Assembly: GCA_947623995.1 (NCBI GenBank)
Contig: CANQIN010000008.1
Location: 1-33,021 of the forward strand
From: an uncultured Bacilli bacterium
Lineage (GTDB): Bacteria; Bacillota_I; Bacilli_A; RF39; UBA660
Direction of reading: 5' to 3'
DNA: 33,021 nt
In this document: positions 8,204 to 15,783 of the stretch, one piece after another
Layout of the letters: each line of letters begins with the position of its first letter
Numbering within the stretch: the stretch's first letter is position 1
Notes under the pieces: generated by a model
Seen by the model: the letters and a program-made list of their open reading frames with translations, nothing else
Database searches by the model: none
Told to the model about the DNA's origin: nothing
Program-made: the position numbers and the translations under genes

Positions 8204-9544
8204 ATGAAAAAATTAAAAATTAGTATAGTTTTAATGATGGGGATTTTGTTATTTCAACTTAATATTGTAAAGGCCGAAGAATTAAAAATTCATGCTATTG
8301 AATGTACAGTTCAAGGTGATTCAACTTTATTAGAATCCAATGGTAAATACTTATTAATGGATACTTGTATAAAACAAGATGAAAATAAAGTATTAGAATA
8401 TTTAGATAAAAATAATGTTACAGAATTTGATTTATATTTGTCACATTATCATATAGATCATTATGGTTTAATTATGGATATTTTAAATAATAGTAAATAT
8501 ACTATTAAAAATATTTATTTACCAGAATATAACAAAAATGATAGTTTAATTAATCAAATTAATCCTGTAGCAAGTGAAAAAAGTATTAATGTTACTTATT
8601 TAAAAAAAGGTAGTGAATTTAATTTTGAAAAAGCTAAAATTAGTATTGTTGGTCCTATAGAAGACACAGAAAATTTAGAAAATAAAATTAATAATAATTC
8701 TTTAGTTGCCAAAATTAAAATTGATAATACTGTCTTTTTAACAGCAGGTGATATTGAAAAAGAACAAGAAGAATTACTTCTTAAAAATAATGTTGATTTA
8801 AAAGCTGATATTATGAAATTATCACATCATGGTGGTAAAACAAGCAATACAATTGATTTTATTAAAGCTGTAAATCCTAAATTTGCTTATTTTAGCTATT
8901 ATGGAGAAAATGAAAAAGCAAACTTTGCTAGTGATGCTTGGGTAAAAAATACTATAGCAAATGTTAATGATATAACTAATGTTTTAAGTACTGGTTATAA
9001 TGGTAATATTGTTTATGATATTAATAATGATGCAATTACCATTACACCAACTAGAAATTATGTTGAAAAAAAAATTAATTATATTGATTTTAGCGATAAT
9101 AAAATTATGAAAACAATAAAAGAACCTTATGTTAAAAATACTAAATTTCATTATAGTAAAATAAATTTAGCTAACTATGAATTTATTGGAGAAGATACTT
9201 TATCTGGAACAGTTTTAGATGATGATCAAAATATTAATTTATATTATCAAAGTATTTTAAATAATTCCCCTTTAATTGCAGCAATTAGTGATGAAGATAT
9301 TGATGATGAAAGTGATGAAGAAACTTCTAATACTGAAAGTTTAATATGTAGTGAACAAGATGGTTCATATTATGATAAAGATGGTCAAAAAGTTAGTAAA
9401 GAGGAATATTATAATGACTGTGGCGTAGTTGATAATCCTAAAACTGGTAATATCTTACCAATGTTATCTTCTAGTTTAGGACTACTATTTGGGTTTATAA
9501 TAATTGCTAACCGTAAAAATTATTTATTTAAAAAGAAGCTTTAA
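8204..9544 (+). CDS. Wall-anchored metallo-beta-lactamase-fold hydrolase (ComEC-like MBL domain)
   Basis: The preferred start is ATG 8204 (MKKLKISIVL), seven bases after AAGGAG; the ORF-track start at 8165 has no such site. Residues 1-24 form a signal peptide with likely cleavage after VKA. The MBL-fold metal site is SHYHIDHYG near residues 80-88, followed by LTAGDIEKEQ and LSHHGGKTSN, the arrangement seen in ComEC/Rec2-type hydrolases. The C-terminus has an acidic linker, a DGSYYDKDGQKVSKEEYY segment, and a sorting signal made of NPKTG, a hydrophobic stretch (LPMLSSSLGLLFGFIIIA) and a basic tail. The enzyme is therefore predicted to be exported and covalently anchored by a sortase. The substrate is unknown; phosphodiesters or nucleic acid are suggested only by fold. 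It is transcribed towards, and shares a terminator with, the 249-aa secreted-protein gene. Confidence 0.82.
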   Translation: MKKLKISIVLMMGILLFQLNIVKAEELKIHAIECTVQGDSTLLESNGKYLLMDTCIKQDENKVLEYLDKNNVTEFDLYLSHYHIDHYGLIMDILNNSKYTIKNIYLPEYNKNDSLINQINPVASEKSINVTYLKKGSEFNFEKAKISIVGPIEDTENLENKINNNSLVAKIKIDNTVFLTAGDIEKEQEELLLKNNVDLKADIMKLSHHGGKTSNTIDFIKAVNPKFAYFSYYGENEKANFASDAWVKNTIANVNDITNVLSTGYNGNIVYDINNDAITITPTRNYVEKKINYIDFSDNKIMKTIKEPYVKNTKFHYSKINLANYEFIGEDTLSGTVLDDDQNINLYYQSILNNSPLIAAISDEDIDDESDEETSNTESLICSEQDGSYYDKDGQKVSKEEYYNDCGVVDNPKTGNILPMLSSSLGLLFGFIIIANRKNYLFKKKL

Positions 9545-9556
9545 GGCTTCTTTTAT
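9530..9556. terminator. Bidirectional terminator between convergent genes
   Basis: AAAAGAAGC (9531-9539) pairs with GCTTCTTTT (9546-9554) around a six-base loop that holds the stop codon of the hydrolase gene. A-rich and T-rich arms allow use on both strands, where the plus and minus genes converge with only a 12-base gap. Confidence 0.75.
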
Positions 9557-10306
9557 TTATCTTGTTAAACTTAACTCTTTATCAAAAGCTAAAGAATTAT
9601 CTAAATTATTAATGTAATCAGTTAGTTCTTTAACTTCTCCAAGTTCATATTCATCTTTAACTAAATCAGATGGAAGTACATCAGCAATATCTTCAAATAC
9701 TCCATATTCTACTAATGAACTAGCATCAGTTAAATATGGTTCATCTTTTGATAAAGACACTGTATTAGTCCAAACTTCACCAGTAACTAAATCTTCATAT
9801 GTTTTTTCTTCAAAAGCATACTTACTACCTTTTTCATCTTCTGTTATCGTATGATGAACACTAACTTTAACTTTGAATCTTTTATTATCACTTTTACGAT
9901 TTACAACATTTCCTTCAACATCTAAATAATAAATTTTTGGTAAACCAGGTACTAGAGTATTAACAAAAAAATACTTTCTTTCTTCATTTGGATCCTTATT
10001 AGGTACAAATGAAACAATTTCTAAATGATCATGATCATAGTCAATAAGACTATCTGCATAATCATGAGCACTATCCTTAATTTCACTTACCCCATCTTTA
10101 GCTATTTCATAAGTATCTTCATTAAAAATATTATCAATTTTTTCATTAATTGCATTATCAATATCTACAAAAGGTTTAAAAATACTATTAATTTTATTTT
10201 CAATATCCTCTCCTCTACTAGCATTTACTGGAGTTGACATTATAAGTGAAGATGATAAAGCTAATAATAAAGTTCTTTTATTTTTTAGTAAATTTTTCTT
10301 TTCCAT
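9557..10306 (-). CDS. Exported protein of unknown function (249 aa)
   Basis: The N-terminus is a clear signal peptide: basic MEKKNLLKNKRT, hydrophobic LLLALSSSLIM, likely cleavage after VNA. The mature part is acidic, with an amphipathic helical region (about residues 30-90, IENKINSIFKPFVDIDNAINEKI) and a beta-rich central part (KYFFVNTLVPGLPKIYYLDVEGNVV). There is no sorting signal or lipobox, so it is either released or held non-covalently. AAAGGGGAT before ATG and its own promoter overlapping the end of priA support the call. I do not recognise the family. Confidence 0.8.
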   Translation of the reverse strand: MEKKNLLKNKRTLLLALSSSLIMSTPVNASRGEDIENKINSIFKPFVDIDNAINEKIDNIFNEDTYEIAKDGVSEIKDSAHDYADSLIDYDHDHLEIVSFVPNKDPNEERKYFFVNTLVPGLPKIYYLDVEGNVVNRKSDNKRFKVKVSVHHTITEDEKGSKYAFEEKTYEDLVTGEVWTNTVSLSKDEPYLTDASSLVEYGVFEDIADVLPSDLVKDEYELGEVKELTDYINNLDNSLAFDKELSLTR

Positions 10307-10332
10307 AATTAATCCCCTTTCAATGGTTTCAT

Positions 10333-10361
10333 ATTATACATCAATTAATAGGATAAGTCAA
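10333..10361 (-). promoter_or_regulatory. Promoter of the 249-aa exported protein, inside the priA 3' end
   Basis: TTGACT (10361-10356) and TATAAT (10338-10333) are 17 bases apart. The -35 lies within the last codons of priA, so the exported protein can be made independently of priA. Confidence 0.75.
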
Positions 10362-12504
10362 TATCAAGGCTTACTTTAGGAATAATAGTATATATTTTAT
10401 CTAATTCTTGTAAAGCTTTAATTAATTTATCATCACTTCGATATTTAATTAATATTTCATAATGATATATACCATTTATTAAAAAAGGATTTGCTGGAGA
10501 TGGTCCCAAAACAATACTTTCTTTACTAATATTTTTTTCTAAATAATTTTTAGCTTTTTTTATTTCATTACTTACTAAATTAAAATCGCGACTTTTAAGT
10601 TTAATTTGTACTAAATAGTAATATGGAGGATATTTTAAAGTTTTTCTGATTTTCATTTCATAATTAAAATATGCCTGATAATTATGATTTAAAACACATT
10701 TTAAAATTGGATGCATTATATTAAAGGTTTGAATAACGACTTCTCCTTTAATATTAGAACGTCCTGCTCTTCCACTTGCTTGAGTTAAAAGAGCAAAACT
10801 TCTTTCATTACTTTTATATTCTGGAATATTTAAGGATGCATCGGCATTTATAATTCCTACTAAACTAACATTTGGAAAATCAAGACCTTTACTGACCATT
10901 TGGGTTCCTAGTAAAATATCATATTTCCCTTCTTGAAAATCATTTATAATTTTTTCATAAACACCTTTATTAGTTGTGGTATCAGCATCCATTCTAATAA
11001 CTTTTGCTGTTGGAAAAACTTCTTTTAAATATTCTTCTAGTTTTTCAGTACCAAGTCCATAGTAATTTAGAGATTTTTCATGACAACTAGGACATATATC
11101 ATCAACATATTTAGTATAACCACAATAATGGCAACGTAAATGTTTATTAGTTTTATGATAAGTTAGGGTAATATCACAATAAGGACAACGATAAGTAAAA
11201 CCACAATTAGCACAGGTAATAATAGTTGAATGGCCTCTTCTATTTAAAAGCAAGACTACTTGTTCTTTTTTATTTAATCTTTCTATTATTTTATATTCTA
11301 ATTCTCTACTTAAAATATTATGACGATTTTTAGCTTCTTCACTCATATCTACTAAAGAAATAGTTGGTAAATCACCACCACTTGCTCTTTTGGTAATTGA
11401 TATATATTCATAACGTTTTTTTAAAGCTCTTGCCATTGAATCAAGGGATGGAGTTGCACTTCCAAGGATGACAGGACAATTATGATAAGTACTTCTTTTA
11501 ATAGCTACTTTTCTAGCCTGATACTTAGGATTATTTTCTTGTTTATACGAATCAGAATGTTCTTCATCTAAAATAATAATTCCTAAATTTTTTAGGGGCG
11601 CAAAAACAGCACTTCTAGCGCCAATAACAATCTTACATTCTCCCTTTTCTATCTTACGCCATTCATCAAATCGTTCTCCATCTGATAAATGACTATGTAA
11701 AACGGCAATCAATTTAGGAAATCTTTTATTAAAACGTAAAATTAATTGAGGAGTTAAACTAATTTCTGGGACTAAAACTAAAGCGGTTTTATTTTGCTTT
11801 AAAACTTTTTCAATTAAATGCATATAAACTTCAGTCTTTCCAGATCCCGTAACCCCATGCAATAAAATAGTTTTAGATGTATTAAAATAATTACTTATTT
11901 TATCTACAGCCATTTGTTGTTCTAAATTTAATTTCTTTGGCTTATCTTTTTCTTCATTAGTTAAATTATATCGATATTCTTCTTTTTTAATTTCTTTAAT
12001 ATTTCCCTTTTTAATTAAAGTTTTAGTAGCACTTTCACTAATTAAATAAGCATCTTTTTTTAATACTTCAACATTATCTTTAAACAAATCAATAATCTTT
12101 TGTTGTTGTAAATTAAATTTACCATCTTTATTAACTAAACTTAAATAACTAATATATTTTTTATTAACAACATTCCCACTTTTAGCTTTTAAAGCTTTAG
12201 GAAGCATAGCATTAAAACAAGTACTTAAACTACACAATGTTTCTTCTTTTAAAAAATATCCTAAATTAATTAATTCTTCATTTAAAACTATTTCTTCATT
12301 TTTAATATCAATAATCATTTTTGTTTCAAAATCAGGTATATTATGATGAATATTTAAAACATAACCTTCAACTTTTTTCTTGCCAAAAGGAACCACAACT
12401 AAAATACCAACTTTAATTTTATCTTGTAATTTAGTTGGTACTAAATAAGTAAAAGTTTTATCAACTTGTTTAGCTTTAATTTCTACTAAGACGTCTACAT
12501 ACAT
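10345..12504 (-). CDS. priA: Primosomal protein N' (replication restart helicase PriA)
   Basis: A superfamily 2 helicase that reloads the replication machinery at stalled forks. The N-terminal fork-binding domain (VDVLVEIKAKQVDKTFTYLVP) is followed by Walker A LLHGVTGSGKTEVY near residue 220, Walker B with DEEHSD, and the paired zinc-binding cysteines of the family (CANCGFTYRCPYC, CHYCG and CPSC) between about residues 435 and 485. The helicase C domain has QMVSKGLDFPNV and QASGRAGRS. The ORF track starts at TTG 12519; the start MYVDVLVEIK (12504) is preferred because it aligns with the usual PriA N-terminus, although no strong ribosome binding site decides between 12504 and 12510. About 719 aa, slightly short but complete. 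Confidence 0.93.
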   Translation of the reverse strand: MYVDVLVEIKAKQVDKTFTYLVPTKLQDKIKVGILVVVPFGKKKVEGYVLNIHHNIPDFETKMIIDIKNEEIVLNEELINLGYFLKEETLCSLSTCFNAMLPKALKAKSGNVVNKKYISYLSLVNKDGKFNLQQQKIIDLFKDNVEVLKKDAYLISESATKTLIKKGNIKEIKKEEYRYNLTNEEKDKPKKLNLEQQMAVDKISNYFNTSKTILLHGVTGSGKTEVYMHLIEKVLKQNKTALVLVPEISLTPQLILRFNKRFPKLIAVLHSHLSDGERFDEWRKIEKGECKIVIGARSAVFAPLKNLGIIILDEEHSDSYKQENNPKYQARKVAIKRSTYHNCPVILGSATPSLDSMARALKKRYEYISITKRASGGDLPTISLVDMSEEAKNRHNILSRELEYKIIERLNKKEQVVLLLNRRGHSTIITCANCGFTYRCPYCDITLTYHKTNKHLRCHYCGYTKYVDDICPSCHEKSLNYYGLGTEKLEEYLKEVFPTAKVIRMDADTTTNKGVYEKIINDFQEGKYDILLGTQMVSKGLDFPNVSLVGIINADASLNIPEYKSNERSFALLTQASGRAGRSNIKGEVVIQTFNIMHPILKCVLNHNYQAYFNYEMKIRKTLKYPPYYYLVQIKLKSRDFNLVSNEIKKAKNYLEKNISKESIVLGPSPANPFLINGIYHYEILIKYRSDDKLIKALQELDKIYTIIPKVSLDIDLSY

Positions 12505-12609
12505 ATTCATCACTAACAATAGTTTAACACTTATTTTAAAAAAAGAAAACTTACTCTAAAAATTATTTTTCATAAATCTTTTTCTTATAATATTTATTAT
12601 TAAAAAAAA

Positions 12610-12645
12610 CTTGGCAAAAATAGGATTAATCCTAGATTTGCCAAG
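12610..12645. repeat. Inverted repeat copy A (36 bp, itself palindromic), left end of ATPase block; also a terminator on the minus strand
   Basis: The arms CTTGGCAAA and TTTGCCAAG enclose the core TAGGATTAATCCTA. On the minus strand it is followed by eight T (12609-12602), so it ends the ATPase transcript from 12664. The same sequence occurs in opposite orientation at 15729-15762 with 34 of 34 bases identical. Confidence 0.8.
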
Positions 12646-12663
12646 AAATACAAAAAATTTATA

Positions 12664-14016
12664 TTATAATAATTCAGTCATATATATTGGGATATATAAA
12701 ATGCCATTTTCTTCTTTTAAATCTTTTGTATGAATAATTATTGCTTTATCTAAATAATCATTATATTTTTCTTTTAATTTATTTAATGAAGAATACTTAT
12801 ATCTTTTACTAGATTTTACTTCAATTGGAACAATATTATGTTTAGAAGTAATCTTATTAGCAGATATTAAAAAATCAATTTCCATTGTACTATCTGAATC
12901 ATTTCGATTATTTTTAGAAAAAAAGTATAATTTTCGACCATTACTTACTAACATTTGAGCTACAATATTTTCAATTATCATTCCTTCATTAAAAGACAGA
13001 TTATCAAATAATATTTTTTTATAAATTTCATCATTTATTATTTGTTTCTCATTGAAAGTCATAGTAAGTAACAAACCGGTATCTAGAAAATAACATTTTA
13101 AACTATTATCATTAATTCTTTGTCCTAAACCAATATTAGGCTCAGTTGTATTATAAGCAATGTTAATCAAAGAAGCATCAGAAAGCCAATAAAATGCTCC
13201 TTCGTAATTTCTATATCTAGCTGTTTTATTTAAAACTGATAAATTAAACTTTTTTTCATGTTTTTGAAGTTGAGAAGGAATTGTATCAAAAATTTGTTCA
13301 ACTTTTAAATTTAATTCATCAGCATGTTTTCTAATATCTTCACGATATAAGTTTATAATATTTCTTTTAATTTTATCAGTAAGTTGAAAATCTCTTCCAT
13401 TACGATATTCATTAACAGCTTGAGGCATTCCTCCTACAATTAAATATTCTTTAAAATAATCCATTGCTTTACGATGTAGAGCTTGACCTAAAGGTTTTTT
13501 ATTATTATAGCATTCTCTTATATAATCCATTAAAGTTGTATTACCCATTGCCCATAAAAATTCTTCAAAATCCATAGGTGTCATTTTAATTATTTCTTCT
13601 TCAGAAGGAATTAAGATATCCTTAACATTTTTTTTGATAGATATTAAAGAGCCAGTTTCAATATAATCATATCTACCATCCATAACTAAATGTTTAATAG
13701 CTCCTCTAGCTTTAGGACAAAACTGAATTTCATCAAAAATAATTAGTGATTCTTTTTCATATAATTTTGTTTCATAGTATTCTGATAAATAAGTGAATAA
13801 ATAATCAAGATTATCTAAGTAAAGCGAAAACAATTTTTTAATTTCATCGGAAACTTTAGAAAAATCAATTAAAATAAAAGACTTGTAATTTTCTTTAGCA
13901 AATTCTAAAGTAATATAGCTTTTGCCAACCCGTCTTGCTCCTTCAATTAATAGAGCACTTTTTCCTTTGCTTTCTTCCTTCCATTTTAAAATTTCATTAT
14001 ATATTTTTCTTTTCAT
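12664..14016 (-). CDS. AAA-type ATPase with C-terminal DUF4143 / PD-(D/E)XK-like domain (450 aa)
   Basis: The N-terminal ATPase domain has Walker A GARRVGKSY (about residues 25-33) and Walker B LIIFDEIQF near residue 98, then a TGSLIS sensor-like segment. The C-terminal half has the layout of DUF4143: a winged-helix-like middle, FLDTGLLLT, and a nuclease-like motif MEIDFLIS followed by PIEVKSSKR, where D and E-x-K match the PD-(D/E)XK pattern. AAAGGA precedes ATG at a good distance. The gene is single, with direct repeats just upstream and an inverted repeat terminator downstream. Members of this family are common, often multi-copy and flanked by repeats in gut Bacillota, but their cellular role is not settled; DNA binding or defence-like roles would be guesswork. 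Confidence 0.85.
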   Translation of the reverse strand: MKRKIYNEILKWKEESKGKSALLIEGARRVGKSYITLEFAKENYKSFILIDFSKVSDEIKKLFSLYLDNLDYLFTYLSEYYETKLYEKESLIIFDEIQFCPKARGAIKHLVMDGRYDYIETGSLISIKKNVKDILIPSEEEIIKMTPMDFEEFLWAMGNTTLMDYIRECYNNKKPLGQALHRKAMDYFKEYLIVGGMPQAVNEYRNGRDFQLTDKIKRNIINLYREDIRKHADELNLKVEQIFDTIPSQLQKHEKKFNLSVLNKTARYRNYEGAFYWLSDASLINIAYNTTEPNIGLGQRINDNSLKCYFLDTGLLLTMTFNEKQIINDEIYKKILFDNLSFNEGMIIENIVAQMLVSNGRKLYFFSKNNRNDSDSTMEIDFLISANKITSKHNIVPIEVKSSKRYKYSSLNKLKEKYNDYLDKAIIIHTKDLKEENGILYIPIYMTELL

Positions 14017-14049
14017 ATCAAAATTCCTTTCTAATTATTAATATTTTAA

Positions 14050-14133
14050 CACGAAATCAAAAATAACAAAATACTTATTCTGCACGAAATCAAGATTAAT
14101 AAAGTGCCAAATTTGCACGAAATCAAAAATAAT
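14050..14133 (-). repeat. Three direct repeats at exact 33-bp spacing upstream of the ATPase gene
   Basis: The plus-strand core CACGAAATCAA starts at 14050, 14083 and 14116, each followed by an A/T-rich run such as AAATAA. Spacing is exactly 33 bases twice, close to three helical turns. The sequence between cores two and three contains GTGCCAAATTTGCACG. The array ends 34 bases before the ATPase ATG, overlapping where its promoter should be, so a regulatory binding array is likely. Confidence 0.65.
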
Positions 14134-14186
14134 AGCTATTTTCGTTGACTATTATTATTTTTTTTAATTATTTCTATTTTTAAAAG

Positions 14187-14459
14187 TTATAATTTTTTTT
14201 CCTTAATCTTTTGCTCTAAAATAAATTCAAAAGCATAAAATTCATTGCTAATATGGTCGGTTAATATAGAAAAAGTATTATCAATATTTAATTGATAAAT
14301 AATTTTTGCTGTTATTTTAACATTTTCTAAATCAATTTTTTCTTTTAAAGAATTAATACTACTTTCAAAATTATCAATATTAATATTATCTAAATTATAA
14401 TCATTTGAATTCTTTAGTAATTCAATATCTTTTAATATATTATTTAAATGTTCTATCAT
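14187..14459 (-). CDS. Hypothetical small protein (90 aa)
   Basis: This begins 20 bases after the stop of the broken ATPase gene, with AAAAGG a short distance before ATG. The product is acidic and probably helical (HLNNILKDIELLKNSND), then contains TAKIIYQLNIDN and a charged C-terminus. There is no signal peptide or membrane segment. Its position between two DUF4143 ATPase genes, and apparently in the transcript of the broken one, makes it a cargo or partner gene of the block. I do not recognise the family. Confidence 0.55.
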   Translation of the reverse strand: MIEHLNNILKDIELLKNSNDYNLDNINIDNFESSINSLKEKIDLENVKITAKIIYQLNIDNTFSILTDHISNEFYAFEFILEQKIKEKKL

Positions 14460-14479
14460 TTTTACCTTTTATTTTTAAA

Positions 14480-15682
14480 TTAAAATATAACTGATATTGG
14501 ATATGATTTATTATTTTCATCTAATGGAATAATTGTTGGATAAAAACAAAGAAGTCCACCATTTCCAACATTTAAGTTTTTATTTTGCAATACTTGAAAA
14601 TTACTAATCATACTTTTTTGAGGATTTGCCGTCTTTTTTATTTCAAATGGATATATAACATTGTCTAAAGAAATTATTAAATCAATTTCTTTTCCATCTC
14701 TATCCCGATAATAATAAATATTATAATTTAAATCTTGTAAATTATTTCTTTTATTTTTTATTAATTCACTAATAACAAAAGCTTCTAAATAGTGTCCTGA
14801 AACAGTCGAATTCATAATATTTTCACCACTATTCCAACCACACAAATAAGAGCACAATCCTAAATCTAAAAAAATAATTTTAGGACTTTTTGTACATCTT
14901 TTTAATTTACTATTAAAATATGGTTCTAATAAATAAATTATGTCACTTGCTTCTAAAATGGAAATCCATCTTTTAGCTGTTGTAGCATCAATACCTACAC
15001 CTTCACAAATTGAATTATAATTTAATACTTCTCCATTTCTAGAAGCAACGGCAACTAAAAATTTTTTAAATGTTGTTAGATTGCCAACTTGTGTTAAATT
15101 TCTAACATCTCTTTCTAAATAAGTAGTTACATAATCATTAAAAAAAAACATTTCGGTCAATATTGCTATTAATATATTCTGGCATTCCTCCTAAAAATAT
15201 TTCATCAAATAATTCTTTCGGATTAATAGTGAACTTATAAGATATATTATTTGGTAAGAAAAGCCGGGAAGTAAAACCTTTTTTTTCAGCATAGCTTAAA
15301 GAAGATAGTTCAATTATGGAAATTCTGCCTGCAAGTGATTCGCTAACATTTTTCATAAGTTCAAACTTTTGTGAACCAGTTAACCAAATACTTCCTTTTT
15401 CATTATTTTCATCTACTTCCATTTTAAGATAAGAAAATAAATTTGGAGCATATTGTACCTCATCAATAATGATTGGTTTTGATAGTTCATCAAAAATAGT
15501 TTTGGATCATCTGTAGCAAGCTCTCTTAATTTTAAATCATCTAAAGTAACATAAGTCCGATTTTTTTCTTTAATGCTTTTAACAAGTGTTGATTTACCAA
15601 CTTGAAGAGCTCCAGTTAATAAAATTATTTTTCTTTGCTTAGTTATTTTCTTAAATTTTTCTTCTATTTCTCTTTTTATCAT
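14480..15682 (-). pseudogene. DUF4143 AAA ATPase, broken by two homopolymer frameshifts
   Basis: Three ORF-track entries (89, 94 and 226 aa) are one ATPase gene. The first part has Walker A TGALQVGKST and LDDLKLRELATDDPKLF. One extra T in the T5 run near 15500 would continue as FDELSKPIIIDEVQYAPNLF (Walker B) into WLTGSQKFELMKNVSESLAG. At the second break, a T9 run (15140-15148), eight T would join IDRNVFF to NDYVTTYLERDVRNLTQVG. The C-terminal part has LDLGLCSYLCGW, the nuclease-like KEIDLIISLD and YPFEIKK. The joined protein is about 400 aa, normal for the family. Both breaks are one-base changes in T runs with opposite sign, so slippage or miscounting could explain them. It has its own promoter next to the right inverted repeat. 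Confidence 0.82.
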
Positions 15683-15699
15683 AAATATTCGCCAATATA

Positions 15700-15728
15700 A
15701 ATATAAGATAAACCTACAATTAAGTCAA
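15700..15728 (-). promoter_or_regulatory. Promoter of the broken ATPase, abutting the inverted repeat
   Basis: TTGACT (15728-15723) and TATATT (15705-15700) are 17 bases apart. The -35 box starts at the base next to the inverted repeat (15729), pointing into the block, so the palindrome would lie just upstream of RNA polymerase. Confidence 0.65.
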
Positions 15729-15762
15729 TGGCAAATCTAGGATTAATCCTATTTTTGCCAAG
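15729..15762. repeat. Inverted repeat copy B (34 bp), right end of ATPase block
   Basis: This is the exact reverse complement of 34 of the 36 bases of copy A (12610-12645), including the palindromic core TAGGATTAATCCTA. It sits between the end of smc (15784) and the first ATPase promoter. Unlike copy A it is not followed by a T run on the minus strand, so it is a poor terminator for smc. I found no convincing target-site duplication outside the two copies. Confidence 0.8.
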
Positions 15763-15783
15763 ATTTAAAAAATTAGAAAATAT

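Noticed and set aside
10025-10237. 70-aa ORF on the + strand
   Set aside because: Antisense to the 249-aa exported protein, which has its own promoter, ribosome binding site and signal peptide.
14050-14133. 33-bp and 23-bp repeat arrays as CRISPR
   Set aside because: Periods are too short or cores too small, spacers are absent or not unique, and no cas genes are present.
12664-15682. The ATPase block as a toxin-antitoxin or known defence system
   Set aside because: DUF4143 ATPases have a nuclease-like domain, but nothing in the 90-aa neighbour identifies an antitoxin or effector; naming a system would be invention.
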